Source: DSYU01 sp964437595 (GTDB lineage: Bacteria; Chloroflexota; Anaerolineae; Anaerolineales; Anaerolineaceae). Taken from it: DNA of 64,000 nt. Positions 26,031 through 34,728 of this stretch are shown piece after piece; the first letter of the stretch is position 1, and each line of letters opens with the position of its first letter. The position numbers and the translations under genes were made by a program. Location of the stretch: positions 24,139 through 88,138 of the forward strand of contig CAYTHO010000012.1 of the NCBI GenBank assembly GCA_964437595.1, written 5' to 3'. The notes under the pieces are model-generated. The model was not told the origin of the DNA and did no database searches. It saw only the letters and a program-made list of their open reading frames with translations.

Positions 26031-26093
26031 ATGATGAATCTGATCTCATTATGTGAAGATAATCGAGGTATCAACCGTCTTTATTGCTGTTAG
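26031..26093 (+). CDS. Possible 20-residue leader or micro-peptide
   Basis: A tiny frame MMNLISLCEDNRGINRLYCC ends 29 bases before the PqqD-like start. GGGAAGAG lies upstream of its ATG at moderate distance. It contains three Cys, two at the very C-terminus, and follows the cassette promoter. It could be a small precursor or a translated leader. It may also be chance; I keep it only because it sits first in a peptide-modification operon. Confidence 0.2.
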   Translation: MMNLISLCEDNRGINRLYCC

Positions 26094-26122
26094 CTGTATT
26101 ATGGTGGAGAGAGGAATTACAA

Positions 26123-26416
26123 ATGGAATTGTTACCCAACCCCATTGCGAACCCGGTTTGCGTGCTGCGAGAAGAATTTGATGATTGGGCGGTCTTATTT
26201 AACCCGGATACAGCCAATGCCGTGGGGATCAACCCCACCGGCGTGCACATGTGGAAGTTGATGGATGGGCAGCACAGCCTGGAGGATATTGCCAACGCAA
26301 TGATAGCGCTGTTTGATGAAGTCCCGGACACGACCCTGGAAGATGTGAGGAAGTTCGTGGATGCTCTCGCGGAGCAAGGATTTGTCGGTTTTGAAGTGAC
26401 AGGCAGCCCGGAATGA
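26123..26416 (+). CDS. PqqD-like peptide-recognition protein (ScmD-like)
   Basis: This 97-residue protein has the PqqD/RRE fold pattern: LREEFDDWAVLFNPDTANAV, then GVHMWKLMDGQHSLEDIANAM and a C-terminal helix TLEDVRKFVDALAEQGFVGF. PqqD-type proteins bind the leader of a ribosomal peptide and deliver it to a radical SAM enzyme. It overlaps the next gene by ATGA and has GAGAGGA before its ATG. Gene order PqqD-like, radical SAM, radical SAM, P-loop protein matches my memory of the SynChlorMet (Scm) cassette. Confidence 0.85.
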   Translation: MELLPNPIANPVCVLREEFDDWAVLFNPDTANAVGINPTGVHMWKLMDGQHSLEDIANAMIALFDEVPDTTLEDVRKFVDALAEQGFVGFEVTGSPE

Positions 26417-27555
26417 CCGGTTCGGAAATACATGCGATGGCAGAACCAGCCCAAACGTTGATGCGCGCGCCCCGCAAAGTGGACATCGAGCTTACCGCGC
26501 AGTGCAATTTACGCTGCCGCTACTGCTATTTTTTTAACAACCCGGCGGCTGTCTATCGTGATTTACCGACGGAAGATTGGCTGCGGTTCTTTGACGAACT
26601 GGGAACGCTGGGCGTAATGAACGTCTCCCTGGCGGGCGGTGAGCCATTTACCCGCAACGATTTACCGGCGCTGCTGGAAGGCGTTGTCCGCAACCGGATG
26701 CGTTTCTCGATGATTTCGAATGGCGCGTTGATTACCGATGAAATCGCGGCCTTTATCGCCGCCACCGGGCGCTGTGATTACGTGCAGATTTCGGTCGATG
26801 GATCAAAGCCCGAAACGCACGACGCAAACCGCGGCAGGGGATCTTTTGAAGGCGCTATGCGCGGGATTAAGATGCTGAAGCGCCACGGGGTGCGGGTGGC
26901 TGTGCGGGTTACGATCACCCGTAATAATGTCGATGATTTGGAAAATACCGCCCGGCTGCTGCTGGAAGAGCTGGCGCTGCCGTCTTTTGGAACGAATTCG
27001 GCCGGTTATCTGGGCACGTGCCAGATAAACGCGGAAGAACTTTTATTGACCACAGCGGATCGCCAACGGGCGATGGAGACCTTGCTGCGGCTGGCGAAAC
27101 AATACCCTGGGCGGATTCAAGCCCTGGCCGGGCCGCTGGCCGAAGGGCAAAGGTGGGGCAAGATGGAAGCGGCCCACCGGGAAGACGCGCCGCCCTTCTC
27201 GAATGGGGGAAGGCTAACCGCGTGTGGCTGTGTGTGGAACAAAATCGCGGTGCGGGCGGATGGGGCGGTGATGCCATGCGCTATGGTGGCGCATGAGGTT
27301 CTTGGGTATATCCACCAGGATAGGCTGGTTGACCTCTGGCAAAAAAGTCCCGCGCTGAACCGCATGCGCAGCCGCAGCAGCATTCCGCTGCGTGAGTTTG
27401 CCTTTTGCGCGGACTGCCCGTACCAGCCCTACTGTACCGGAAACTGCCCCGGGCTGGCCTACGCACTGACCGGGCAAATCGATCACCCCAGCCCGGATGC
27501 CTGCCTGCGCAAGTTTTTAGAAGATGGTGGTAGTCTGGAAGGTATCCTCCTATAA
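26413..27555 (+). CDS. Radical SAM/SPASM enzyme 1 (ScmE-like)
   Basis: This 380-residue enzyme has the radical SAM cluster motif CNLRCRYC (C31, C35, C38) and SLAGGEPF as the SAM-binding GGE. The C-terminal SPASM domain shows CGCVWNKIAVRADGAVMPC and CADCPYQPYCTGNCPG, enough cysteines for two auxiliary iron-sulfur clusters. SPASM enzymes with a PqqD partner install crosslinks in ribosomal peptides. It overlaps the PqqD gene by 4 bases and the next gene by one base (TAATG), so translation is coupled. The modification made is not known from sequence. Confidence 0.92.
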   Translation: MTGSEIHAMAEPAQTLMRAPRKVDIELTAQCNLRCRYCYFFNNPAAVYRDLPTEDWLRFFDELGTLGVMNVSLAGGEPFTRNDLPALLEGVVRNRMRFSMISNGALITDEIAAFIAATGRCDYVQISVDGSKPETHDANRGRGSFEGAMRGIKMLKRHGVRVAVRVTITRNNVDDLENTARLLLEELALPSFGTNSAGYLGTCQINAEELLLTTADRQRAMETLLRLAKQYPGRIQALAGPLAEGQRWGKMEAAHREDAPPFSNGGRLTACGCVWNKIAVRADGAVMPCAMVAHEVLGYIHQDRLVDLWQKSPALNRMRSRSSIPLREFAFCADCPYQPYCTGNCPGLAYALTGQIDHPSPDACLRKFLEDGGSLEGILL

Positions 27556-28637
27556 TGGAGCACTCGTTACCCACGTACCCGCTGAACCGAATTTATTTTT
27601 ACCTGACCGAGGGCTGTAACCTGGCCTGCCGGCACTGCTGGCTGGCGCCAAAGTTCGACCCGCAAGGCGACCGCTTCGCCACACTCCCGGTGGAATTGTT
27701 TGAACAGGCGATCCGAGAAGCCAAACCGCTGGGCCTGCAGGGGGTGAAATTAACCGGCGGCGAGCCGCTGCTGCACCCGCAGATTTCCCGGATTTTGGAA
27801 ATCACCCGGCGCGAGGGGCTGCGAGTAACGATTGAGACCAACGGCCTGCTGTGTACGCCAGCGCTGGCGGCGGAAATCGCGAAAACCCCCGGGCGGTTCG
27901 TCTCGGTCAGCCTGGATGGGGCGTGCGCCGAGACGCACGAATGGGTGCGGGGCGTGAAGGGTTCTTTCGAGGCGGCCTGCCAGGGCGTGCGCAACCTGGC
28001 GGCAGAAGGCATCAACCCACAGGTGATTTTTTCGGTGATGCAGCATAATATTCATGAAATTGAGCAGGTCATCCGCCTTGCGGAGAGTTTGGGAGCGCAA
28101 TCAGTGAAGTTTAATATCATCCAGCCCACCGCGCGCGGGGAGAAACTCCATCAAGATGGCGATACGCTGACCATCGCGGAATTAATCCGGCTGGGGCGGC
28201 GGGTGGAAACGGAACTTGCGGCGGGAACCGGTTTGCAGCTTTATTTTGATTACCCGCTGGCCTTCCGCCCGCTCAGCCGGCTGGCCAATAAGAGCGCCTG
28301 GGGCGTGTGCGGCATTCAAGGTATTATCGGCGTGGTGCCAGGCGGAATGTACGCCTTGTGCGGGATTGGCGAGCATATCCCTGAATTGACATTTGGTGTG
28401 GTGGGAAAGGACGCTTTGGATGAGGTGTGGAATAGGCACCCCACGCTTGTTGCCATCCGCGCCGGGCTGCCAGGCAGTCTACAAGGCGCGTGCGCTTTTT
28501 GCCTGATGAAGCAGGCTTGCCGGGGAAGCTGCCTGGCACAAAACTATTACCGTACCGGCAGCCTGTGGGAGCCGTTCTGGTTTTGCGAAGAAGCCGAAAA
28601 GGCCGGGCTGTTTCCACCGTCCCGAAGATTAGCATAA
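27555..28637 (+). CDS. Radical SAM/SPASM enzyme 2 (ScmF-like)
   Basis: This 360-residue enzyme has CNLACRHC (C21, C25, C28), KLTGGEPLLHP, and a SPASM-type C-terminus: WGVCGIQGIIGVVPGG, then CAFCLMKQACRGSC and a late Cys in FWFCEEA. It is clearly different from the first radical SAM protein, so the peptide probably gets two reactions or needs two enzymes. It starts on the previous stop codon (TAATG) and ends 12 bases before the HPr-kinase-like gene. Confidence 0.92.
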   Translation: MEHSLPTYPLNRIYFYLTEGCNLACRHCWLAPKFDPQGDRFATLPVELFEQAIREAKPLGLQGVKLTGGEPLLHPQISRILEITRREGLRVTIETNGLLCTPALAAEIAKTPGRFVSVSLDGACAETHEWVRGVKGSFEAACQGVRNLAAEGINPQVIFSVMQHNIHEIEQVIRLAESLGAQSVKFNIIQPTARGEKLHQDGDTLTIAELIRLGRRVETELAAGTGLQLYFDYPLAFRPLSRLANKSAWGVCGIQGIIGVVPGGMYALCGIGEHIPELTFGVVGKDALDEVWNRHPTLVAIRAGLPGSLQGACAFCLMKQACRGSCLAQNYYRTGSLWEPFWFCEEAEKAGLFPPSRRLA

Positions 28638-28649
28638 AGTGACTTTCTT

Positions 28650-29531
28650 ATGAATTCTTTACCACAATATGACCTCTGCCTGGCGGATGGAACCTGCTGG
28701 GTGATCGCGGCGGGAGATGAAGGTGCATCGCCGGTTGTTGATGTGTTTGCCAGGGCAATGAGCCTCCCGGAACATGCGTCGCCTGGGCGTTTCTTATGGG
28801 TTGTTTCGGAAGAGCGCATGACACAGATGCATAAGGGTGAAGACGACCTGTTCCATATTTTAAACCCAGCAGCCGGCAGCGGTGTATATTTCGAGCAGTT
28901 GCACGGTTTATCATATGCAATTGCGTGTCAGGTGCTTTCGAATGGCGGAATCTTGTTGCACGGAGCCCTGGCAGAGTATGTCGCCCCCATCGCTACAATT
29001 CAGGGGAAATGCGAAGGGGTAGGGGTTATTATGGCCGCACCTAGTGGCACGGGCAAAACAACCGCCAGTAATAGGCTGCGCTTGCCCTGGACTTCTTTAT
29101 GTGATGATTTGACGTTGGTCGTCCGGGATGCGCAGGGGAACTATTGGGCGCACCCCTGGCCAACCTGGAGCCAATTTTGGTATGGGCGGCCAGGTGGGCC
29201 ATGGAACACGCCCCGGGCAGTTCCACTTTCAGCGATCTTCCTCCTTGTACGGAACCAACACGATTATACGGAGAAAGTCGGCTCTGGCCGGTCCGTTTCA
29301 CTACTGCTGGAAATCGCTAAGCAGGCGGTACATGCAAAAGAGAAGCGTCAGAAAATGTCTCGGATCCGCACGTTACGTTTGATGCGCTTTAACAACCTCT
29401 GCGCAATAACAAAGATTATTCCACTCAGAATTTTGTACTTTAGCGCGGATGGGATGTTTTGGGTTGAGATGGAGAAAGCACTCCAGGCATCCTCTTTGGA
29501 GAGACGCCGTGAATGTACCCAACCGGTTTGA
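28650..29531 (+). CDS. HPr-kinase-like P-loop protein (ScmC-like)
   Basis: This 293-residue protein resembles the HPr-kinase/PEP-carboxykinase-type proteins of peptide-modification clusters. ILLHGALAEYV leads into Walker A APSGTGKTT (130-138), followed by SLCDDLTLVVRD where the family has its catalytic/metal aspartates. HPWPTWSQFWYG follows. Such proteins could phosphorylate the peptide or act as an ATP switch. Its place after the two radical SAM genes fits ScmC of the SynChlorMet cassette; the name is from memory. DNA is more AT-rich than flanking regions. The last 23 bases overlap the signal peptidase gene. Confidence 0.7.
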   Translation: MNSLPQYDLCLADGTCWVIAAGDEGASPVVDVFARAMSLPEHASPGRFLWVVSEERMTQMHKGEDDLFHILNPAAGSGVYFEQLHGLSYAIACQVLSNGGILLHGALAEYVAPIATIQGKCEGVGVIMAAPSGTGKTTASNRLRLPWTSLCDDLTLVVRDAQGNYWAHPWPTWSQFWYGRPGGPWNTPRAVPLSAIFLLVRNQHDYTEKVGSGRSVSLLLEIAKQAVHAKEKRQKMSRIRTLRLMRFNNLCAITKIIPLRILYFSADGMFWVEMEKALQASSLERRRECTQPV

Positions 29532-30252
29532 GCGAATTGCTGAGGATCATTCAGCTTCACCCGACAATCGCCTCTTGATTCGTCGAGATATCCACTTGTG
29601 GTTGGCGGGGATGGTAGCCTTTACTGGTTGCTCAATGAAGCCTACCCTGGTTGAAGGCGACCTTGTTGAAGTGCGCCCTTACAAGCAGAATATGGTTAAG
29701 ATCGGCGACATCATATATTATCAATTACCGACTGCAAGCAAAATGAACGCCACGATACATCGTGTGGTCCGGATTACTCCACAGGGTGTGATCGCGCGCG
29801 GCGATCATAATTCGCATGATGATGCAGATCCCATCCCATTTGAATTCATCTTTGGGCAGGTGACGGCAGTCTGGCGAGGCTCACGCCGGCGAAAGCTTGC
29901 AGGTGGTTACAAGGGGGTGGCTTATTGCAAGTTCCACCAGTCCCTCCTAGTTTGCGGAAGAGTTTTCCTTCCAATTCTAAGGCCCTTCTACCGAATGCTG
30001 GTTCGATCGGAAATCATCGCTGGCTGCCTGCCCTGGAGGTTCCAGCCAAAAATCGTTGAATTTAGCGATGGGGATAAAACGCATCTCCAATTCGTGTGGC
30101 GGAAGCGAGTGATTGGAGTATTTGATCAAGACGCAGGCAGATGGAAAATTTCCCCCCCATTCCACCTTTTTTTATCTGGGAAGACCCTATTTCCTAAGGA
30201 ACGGTTGAAAGACAAAGGAATCACAACCGACGATAACAATTCAATCCGCTAA
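29509..30252 (+). CDS. Signal-peptidase-like protease, Ser/His type
   Basis: This 247-residue protein carries S24/S26 peptidase motifs. FTGCSMKPTLVEGD has the catalytic Ser42 (GxSMxP), and ATIHRVVRI has His84 where bacterial signal peptidase I has Lys. IARGDHNSHDDADPI is the conserved box E-like region. The Ser/His pairing is that of archaeal/ER-type and SipW-type enzymes. No clear membrane helix is visible. GTG at 29509 with GGAG upstream is chosen; it overlaps the previous gene by 23 bases. Role by context: removal of the leader of the modified peptide, or processing of the two large surface proteins downstream. Confidence 0.75.
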   Translation: MNVPNRFERIAEDHSASPDNRLLIRRDIHLWLAGMVAFTGCSMKPTLVEGDLVEVRPYKQNMVKIGDIIYYQLPTASKMNATIHRVVRITPQGVIARGDHNSHDDADPIPFEFIFGQVTAVWRGSRRRKLAGGYKGVAYCKFHQSLLVCGRVFLPILRPFYRMLVRSEIIAGCLPWRFQPKIVEFSDGDKTHLQFVWRKRVIGVFDQDAGRWKISPPFHLFLSGKTLFPKERLKDKGITTDDNNSIR

Positions 30253-30259
30253 AGTCGGC

Positions 30260-31559
30260 CACGGTGATTCGCAAAGTAGCTTGACAGATGGACAAAATGG
30301 CCCTCTTCGGTACAATTGGTTCGCCAAAACCACAAAAGCCGAGGAGGGCCAAATGGATTCTATCACGGTGCAAGCGAACGAGAAGTGTACGGAAGGGGGC
30401 ATGATCTACGAACTGGGCAGTTTGTACGCCCATCTAGAGAAACTGATGGATCCACGCAAGCCGAAGGGTATCCGCTACCACCTGGTAACGCTGCTATTGC
30501 TGATCTTGCTGGCTAAACTGGCCGGGCAGGATCATCCGACCGGGATCGCGGAATGGGTGAAATATCGAGAAGCGAGCTTGGTGGAGTTGTTGAAACTGCC
30601 GCGGAAGCGCGTGCCGCATCATTGTACCTATCGGCGGGTGCTGGGAAAGGTGGACCCGGAGTGGTTCGAGCGGGTGACTGGAGAATATCAGCGCAGCCGC
30701 CAGCCCGGTGAGCAGGAGATCGTCATCAGCATAGATGGGAAGACATTGCGGGGCACGATCGTCAAACAGAACGGTCGAGGCGTGCATCTGCTGGCCGCTT
30801 ACTTGCCAGGATCGGGGCTGGTGTTGATGCAGGTGGCGGTGGAGAGCAAAGAAAATGAGATTGTGGCTGCCCCAAAACTGCTGCAAAGCATCGATCTGAA
30901 CGGGGTGATTGTGATTGGGGACGCGATGCATACCCAACGCAAGATCAGTGCGCAGATTGTCGAAGCTGGGGGAGACTATCTCTGGACGGTCAAGGGCAAC
31001 CAGGTTCGCACCGAATGGGCGATTACGAAGCTGTTCGTTCAGGAAGTGGCCAATCTGCAGAAAGGTGCTCCGCTGTCGAAGGACTTTCAGATGGCCAGCC
31101 AGATCAGCAAAGGACATGGCCGGATCGAAAAACGAACCATCATCGTCAGCCAGGCGCTCAATGATTACCTGGACTGGCCTTTTGTCGCCCAGGTGTATCG
31201 TTTAGAACGTGAGGTGTGGTATGACTATGGTAAACGCAGGACCCGCGAGGTGGTCTATGGCTTGACCAGCCTTTCTCCGCAAAAAGCCAACCCCAAGCGC
31301 CTGCTCACCCTCAACCGCAACTATTGGGGTATCGAGAATGGGTTGCATTATCGCCGAGATGTGACCCTGCGCGAAGATGCCACCCGCGCCACGGTTGGCA
31401 ATACCGGTCATAATATCGCCATCCTCAATAACCTGGTGCTTGCCCTGGCTCTTTCCAATGGGCATAACAACTTGCCGCGGGCCCGCCGCCTTTTCGACGC
31501 CCATCCTGACCAGGCTTTGAGCCTCATCCTCCGTGCCTAATCTCTACTTTGCGCCCTGG
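30260..31559 (+). mobile_element. Complete ISAs1-family insertion sequence, 1300 bp
   Basis: The element is bounded by a perfect 9-bp direct repeat AAAGTCGGC (30251-30259 and 31560-31568), read as target duplication. The ends share the inverted core CGCAAAGTAG (30270-30279 and, inverted, 31544-31553). It encodes one transposase. It inserted right after the signal peptidase gene and separates the modification operon from the candidate precursor gene. The intact target duplication suggests a recent or at least undisturbed insertion. Confidence 0.85.
30353..31540 (+). CDS. ISAs1-family transposase
   Basis: This 395-residue DDE transposase is of the ISAs1 (H-repeat-associated) family. The N-terminal associated domain has LMDPRKPKGIRYHLVTLLLL ... 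LAGQDHPTGIAEW. The catalytic core has ISIDGKTLRGT (first Asp), VIVIGDAMHTQRKI (second Asp) and YWGIENGLHYRRDVTLREDA (Glu). The C-terminus is NNLVLAL...RRLFDAHPDQALSLI. GAGGAGGG precedes the ATG at 30353. Length and motifs look intact, so the element may still be mobile. Confidence 0.95.
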   Translation: MDSITVQANEKCTEGGMIYELGSLYAHLEKLMDPRKPKGIRYHLVTLLLLILLAKLAGQDHPTGIAEWVKYREASLVELLKLPRKRVPHHCTYRRVLGKVDPEWFERVTGEYQRSRQPGEQEIVISIDGKTLRGTIVKQNGRGVHLLAAYLPGSGLVLMQVAVESKENEIVAAPKLLQSIDLNGVIVIGDAMHTQRKISAQIVEAGGDYLWTVKGNQVRTEWAITKLFVQEVANLQKGAPLSKDFQMASQISKGHGRIEKRTIIVSQALNDYLDWPFVAQVYRLEREVWYDYGKRRTREVVYGLTSLSPQKANPKRLLTLNRNYWGIENGLHYRRDVTLREDATRATVGNTGHNIAILNNLVLALALSNGHNNLPRARRLFDAHPDQALSLILRA

Positions 31560-31577
31560 AAAGTCGGCAAGCCCATA

Positions 31578-31605
31578 TTGACAGGCATTGCTTGTAGGGT
31601 ATAAT
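31578..31605 (+). promoter_or_regulatory. Consensus promoter of the candidate precursor gene
   Basis: TTGACA (31578-31583), a 16-base spacer and TATAAT (31600-31605): both boxes match the housekeeping consensus perfectly. It begins 10 bases beyond the IS target duplication and leaves a leader of about 175 bases before the 66-residue peptide gene. This is the strongest promoter I see in the window. Confidence 0.75.
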
Positions 31606-31789
31606 TCTACTATCATCTTTTATACATCTAAACAAGGTGTAGGGAACTCAAAAAGCAGTTTTGTTTGCGTTTATCTTCTTTCTTCCGAGAAGGTAAAATA
31701 ACATTTTATGTTGCTGTTCGAAATCACAAAATTCAATGTGTTCGTCCCCGAACGAAAACGGTCTTGGGGTTTTATCAAGGAGATTACTC

Positions 31790-31990
31790 ATGCAAAAAGC
31801 AGCCGAGAAAAATGCGCCCGAACAGGCTCGCAAGATTTATCAACCCCCTGTCATCATTGCTTTGGGGGAAATGTTGAGAGGCAAAGGTAGACTCTGTCAG
31901 GATGGTAGTGGAGCAGTGGATGATGGGGACTGTCAGCCTGGTACTAATGAGGGACTTTGCTTTGACGGGTCTAATGCATCCTACTACTAA
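31790..31990 (+). CDS. Candidate modified-peptide precursor, 66 aa
   Basis: This 66-residue peptide has AAGGAGA before its ATG. Residues 1-33 look like a leader: charged start, then YQPPVIIALGEMLRGKG, close to the Y-x-P-P-x(4)-L-G-x(n)-G pattern seen in leaders read by PqqD-type domains. Residues 34-66 form a small, polar, Gly/Asp-rich core with three Cys (36, 48, 57) and an internal repeat LCQDGS (35-40) / LCFDGS (56-61), ending in Tyr-Tyr. There is no hydrophobic signal segment. It lies just downstream of the modification genes, cut off from them by the IS. Product class and crosslinks are unknown. Confidence 0.7.
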   Translation: MQKAAEKNAPEQARKIYQPPVIIALGEMLRGKGRLCQDGSGAVDDGDCQPGTNEGLCFDGSNASYY

Positions 31991-32220
31991 TCCGTTTTTA
32001 GAAAGAGTAAATACATCCATTGTGTATAACTAAAGGCAGTAGAAATGCCGCAAGCTTTTAAACCTTGAAATTATGTATTTCTCCCACCAGGAAAATAACC
32101 GGTGATGTCAATACAAAGACAAAACCGGTTTTTTCTTTAAAATCATAACCCTTTTTGTCGTTTATTTGCGACTAAGGTGTTAGTTCGTCATTTTGTCTTC
32201 GCAACTTCAAGGAGGGTTAT
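31991..32220. other. Intergenic region with weak terminator
   Basis: I see no gene here. AACCGGT (32097-32103) can pair with ACCGGTT (32124-32130), followed by TTTTCTTT, a modest terminator for the peptide gene. The stretch before the next gene contains TTTGCGACTAA; a similar TGAGCGACTAA lies about 50 bases before the paralogous gene at 34729, a possible shared control site. Confidence 0.45.
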
Positions 32221-34446
32221 ATGTTTACCAAAGTTGTTCGTTTTCTGCGCGGAAAGGGCGGAAAAATTGTTCTGATCAATCTGTTGGTTATTCTGCTCGA
32301 GCTGGCGATTGTCGGGCAGGCTGTCGGCTGGTGGGATGTGACAGCGCTTACGGGTGCTGCGGGTATCCCCGAGGCCAGCTACCCAGCGCCTAAAGGCGGG
32401 TACAGCTGCCTGCCAACTTGTTCAGAGACCGACGGGAAATTCTTTATGATCGCCAATGACGGTGTGAAAACCTTTGCCGGTTCCAGGATCGTGCTGTGGG
32501 TAGGCGTGCCCGGCGATTACAAAAACTTTGAGCTAGGTATCTTCGACGGCGACTCGGGCAAAGATAATGCTGGTACTATCGCGATCAAATCGGGTAACTG
32601 GGATGATACGGACACCGAGGCAACCTATACCCTGTACGCGGACCCTCTGAAAGATGGCAGCGGGACCCAGGTGATCGCTTCCTGGCAGGGAAATGGCAGT
32701 AATATGCCCAACAATGCCTGGTTCACCAATACGATCAACACCTCGACGGATGCGATGAGCCCAAGCAGCCATTACTTCTACCGTCTGGAAGTTACCCAGC
32801 CGGTGGAGGATTACGGTGGCAATGGCTTTAAGGTGCGTTCAAACGGCTACCTATCGACGGGCCGTTCGGATTTAGTGGATGCCAGCATTGCAGTCGTGGG
32901 TGGGCTATTTACAACGAAAGATGCGCCAATAATTTATCCATCCTTCGTCAGCTTGAATAACTTGGGGCCGACCACCACCTATACAGGCGATTGGGGTTTC
33001 TCGTTCTATGTTCCAGACAGCACGGAAACGCTGTGTTTCTGGGATGGCGATTTTGACCGGGGTACGTCTACATCCTTATCAATGGACACCGACGATCCAA
33101 ACACGGTTGGTAAACCCGAATTCGCTTCTGACTTTGCCGTGGATGAGCGCGCCGGGCTCAAAGGCACACCGGCCGACGATTATCCGGCCCTACTATATCG
33201 CCGCGAACCGCCGGTGAAATATGAAATTATTGGCCCGGACGGCGCGGTATTGTTCAGCAACGATGAGCCATCCGGCACGGAGGAATGGGAAAAGTTCGAT
33301 ATCACCATTGGCGATGGCATCGACGCCGATGTGCGCACGGATAGGTTCACCGGGGGCTTCCATCTCCTCCACATCCAGGGCCTGGACCTGCACAACCTGG
33401 TCTTCTTCCGGGTCAACTTTGATGTGTGCGATGCGGAAGACGGCTGCGGTCCCCAGGTGTGGACGGATGGTCACTGCGCCCTGCCGGTTTCGTACTGGAA
33501 GCGCAACGTAAACCGCGTTCTGATCCTGAACAAAAACACCAACGTCCAGGAGACCAAAGAGTCATTGACCTGGGCGCTGCGCAATACGGCCCTGGCAAGC
33601 AAGATCATGCGCAACGGCATCAACACCGGCGCGCCTGGAGCCATAGACGCGGCCAACCCGCTGAGCAAAGAGGAAGCGAACGCCATCCTCGCGATGTCGC
33701 GCGGCAACGAGCTGATGGACCGCACCCTGATGCAGCTTCTGTCGGCCTGGCTGAACGTCACCTCGGGCAAGGTTGGGCCGGATATCAAGATCCACATGGC
33801 CATGAAGAGCGGCGACTTTGATGGAACGGTGTTGCAAGCGCTTCACGAGGTGGAGGATATCATTCTCAACGGCGGCGAACTGAAACGCGCGCGTGACCTG
33901 GCAGTGGGCATTAACAACGGCGGCACACTCACGCTCTACGAAGAGGCGGCGCTCCCCCCGGCTCTTCCCGTGGTGCCAGATTATATCCCCATGGACCCGG
34001 CGACATGCAGTGCTCGTGAAAACACCTATGTGGTTGAAAATCCCGCCGCGGATCCCTTCTATGGGGTGAAATACACCTACCAGTCCGGGACGGAAATCAA
34101 GGACAGCGAGATGGATCTGTTCCAGTACACGCTGCCAGCGGACGTGGTCGCTGCGATGTCGACCGTGCAGATTGCCGCGCAGGCTGGTGACCTGATCGGT
34201 CAGGAGGCGCTGGCCGGCTGCGACTTCACCAGCCCGCTGGTGTGCGGCGATCCGGTGACGGACGACACCGGCGCCTTCGGCTTCCAGTACTTTGGCGCTA
34301 CGGACAACGGGGATGGGACGATCACCCTGACCTACATGGTGGAGAACCTCAGCGGTAACCCGCTGAATGCCGTCACCATCGGAATGCCCGATACGCTCGT
34401 CCCCTCGACCCCGGCGGGTACGTATACCAGCCGGGTCTGCCAGTAA
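32221..34446 (+). CDS. Large surface protein A
   Basis: This 741-residue exported protein has one N-terminal membrane helix (about 14-36) followed by GWWDVTALTGAAG. The body is rich in Asp/Gly/Thr with calcium-loop-like stretches (GIFDGDSGKDNAG, FWDGDFDRG, DDPNT). A Cys-containing knot-like region VCDAEDGCGP...SYWKRN leads to a helical segment (ESLTWALRNTALASKIM) and a C-terminal beta-like domain. It is paralogous to the next gene through about residue 600. GGAGGG precedes the ATG. No enzyme motif was found; it is probably a structural or adhesive surface protein. It sits next to the signal peptidase, a possible processing partner. Confidence 0.7.
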   Translation: MFTKVVRFLRGKGGKIVLINLLVILLELAIVGQAVGWWDVTALTGAAGIPEASYPAPKGGYSCLPTCSETDGKFFMIANDGVKTFAGSRIVLWVGVPGDYKNFELGIFDGDSGKDNAGTIAIKSGNWDDTDTEATYTLYADPLKDGSGTQVIASWQGNGSNMPNNAWFTNTINTSTDAMSPSSHYFYRLEVTQPVEDYGGNGFKVRSNGYLSTGRSDLVDASIAVVGGLFTTKDAPIIYPSFVSLNNLGPTTTYTGDWGFSFYVPDSTETLCFWDGDFDRGTSTSLSMDTDDPNTVGKPEFASDFAVDERAGLKGTPADDYPALLYRREPPVKYEIIGPDGAVLFSNDEPSGTEEWEKFDITIGDGIDADVRTDRFTGGFHLLHIQGLDLHNLVFFRVNFDVCDAEDGCGPQVWTDGHCALPVSYWKRNVNRVLILNKNTNVQETKESLTWALRNTALASKIMRNGINTGAPGAIDAANPLSKEEANAILAMSRGNELMDRTLMQLLSAWLNVTSGKVGPDIKIHMAMKSGDFDGTVLQALHEVEDIILNGGELKRARDLAVGINNGGTLTLYEEAALPPALPVVPDYIPMDPATCSARENTYVVENPAADPFYGVKYTYQSGTEIKDSEMDLFQYTLPADVVAAMSTVQIAAQAGDLIGQEALAGCDFTSPLVCGDPVTDDTGAFGFQYFGATDNGDGTITLTYMVENLSGNPLNAVTIGMPDTLVPSTPAGTYTSRVCQ

Positions 34447-34535
34447 GATTTTGGGTCGGGCAGCGCTCTGGAGGGCGACATCCTGACGTAATGGCGCTAA
34501 GATAGATGGCTCAATCCGGGCGATGATCGCGCTAC

Positions 34536-34575
34536 GAGGGTAGAGGCTCTTGGGTCTCTACCCTCCTCTTTTACC
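34536..34575 (+). terminator. Intrinsic terminator after surface protein A
   Basis: GAGGGTAGAG (34536-34545) and CTCTACCCTC (34556-34565) form a perfect 10-bp stem around 10 bases, followed by CTCTTTTA. It lies about 90 bases after the stop. Confidence 0.8.
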
Positions 34576-34728
34576 CAAAAAACCATTAAGGAACTGACAG
34601 CTGGTCAATGCGGCATCGATTTTAGAAGAACTTGCTGTTTTCTCAAACAAAACGACCCTATTTCTATTTTTTGAGCGACTAAATCAATAAGCGTTCCATC
34701 AGTTCATGGTTCAGGGAAGGAGTATAAG

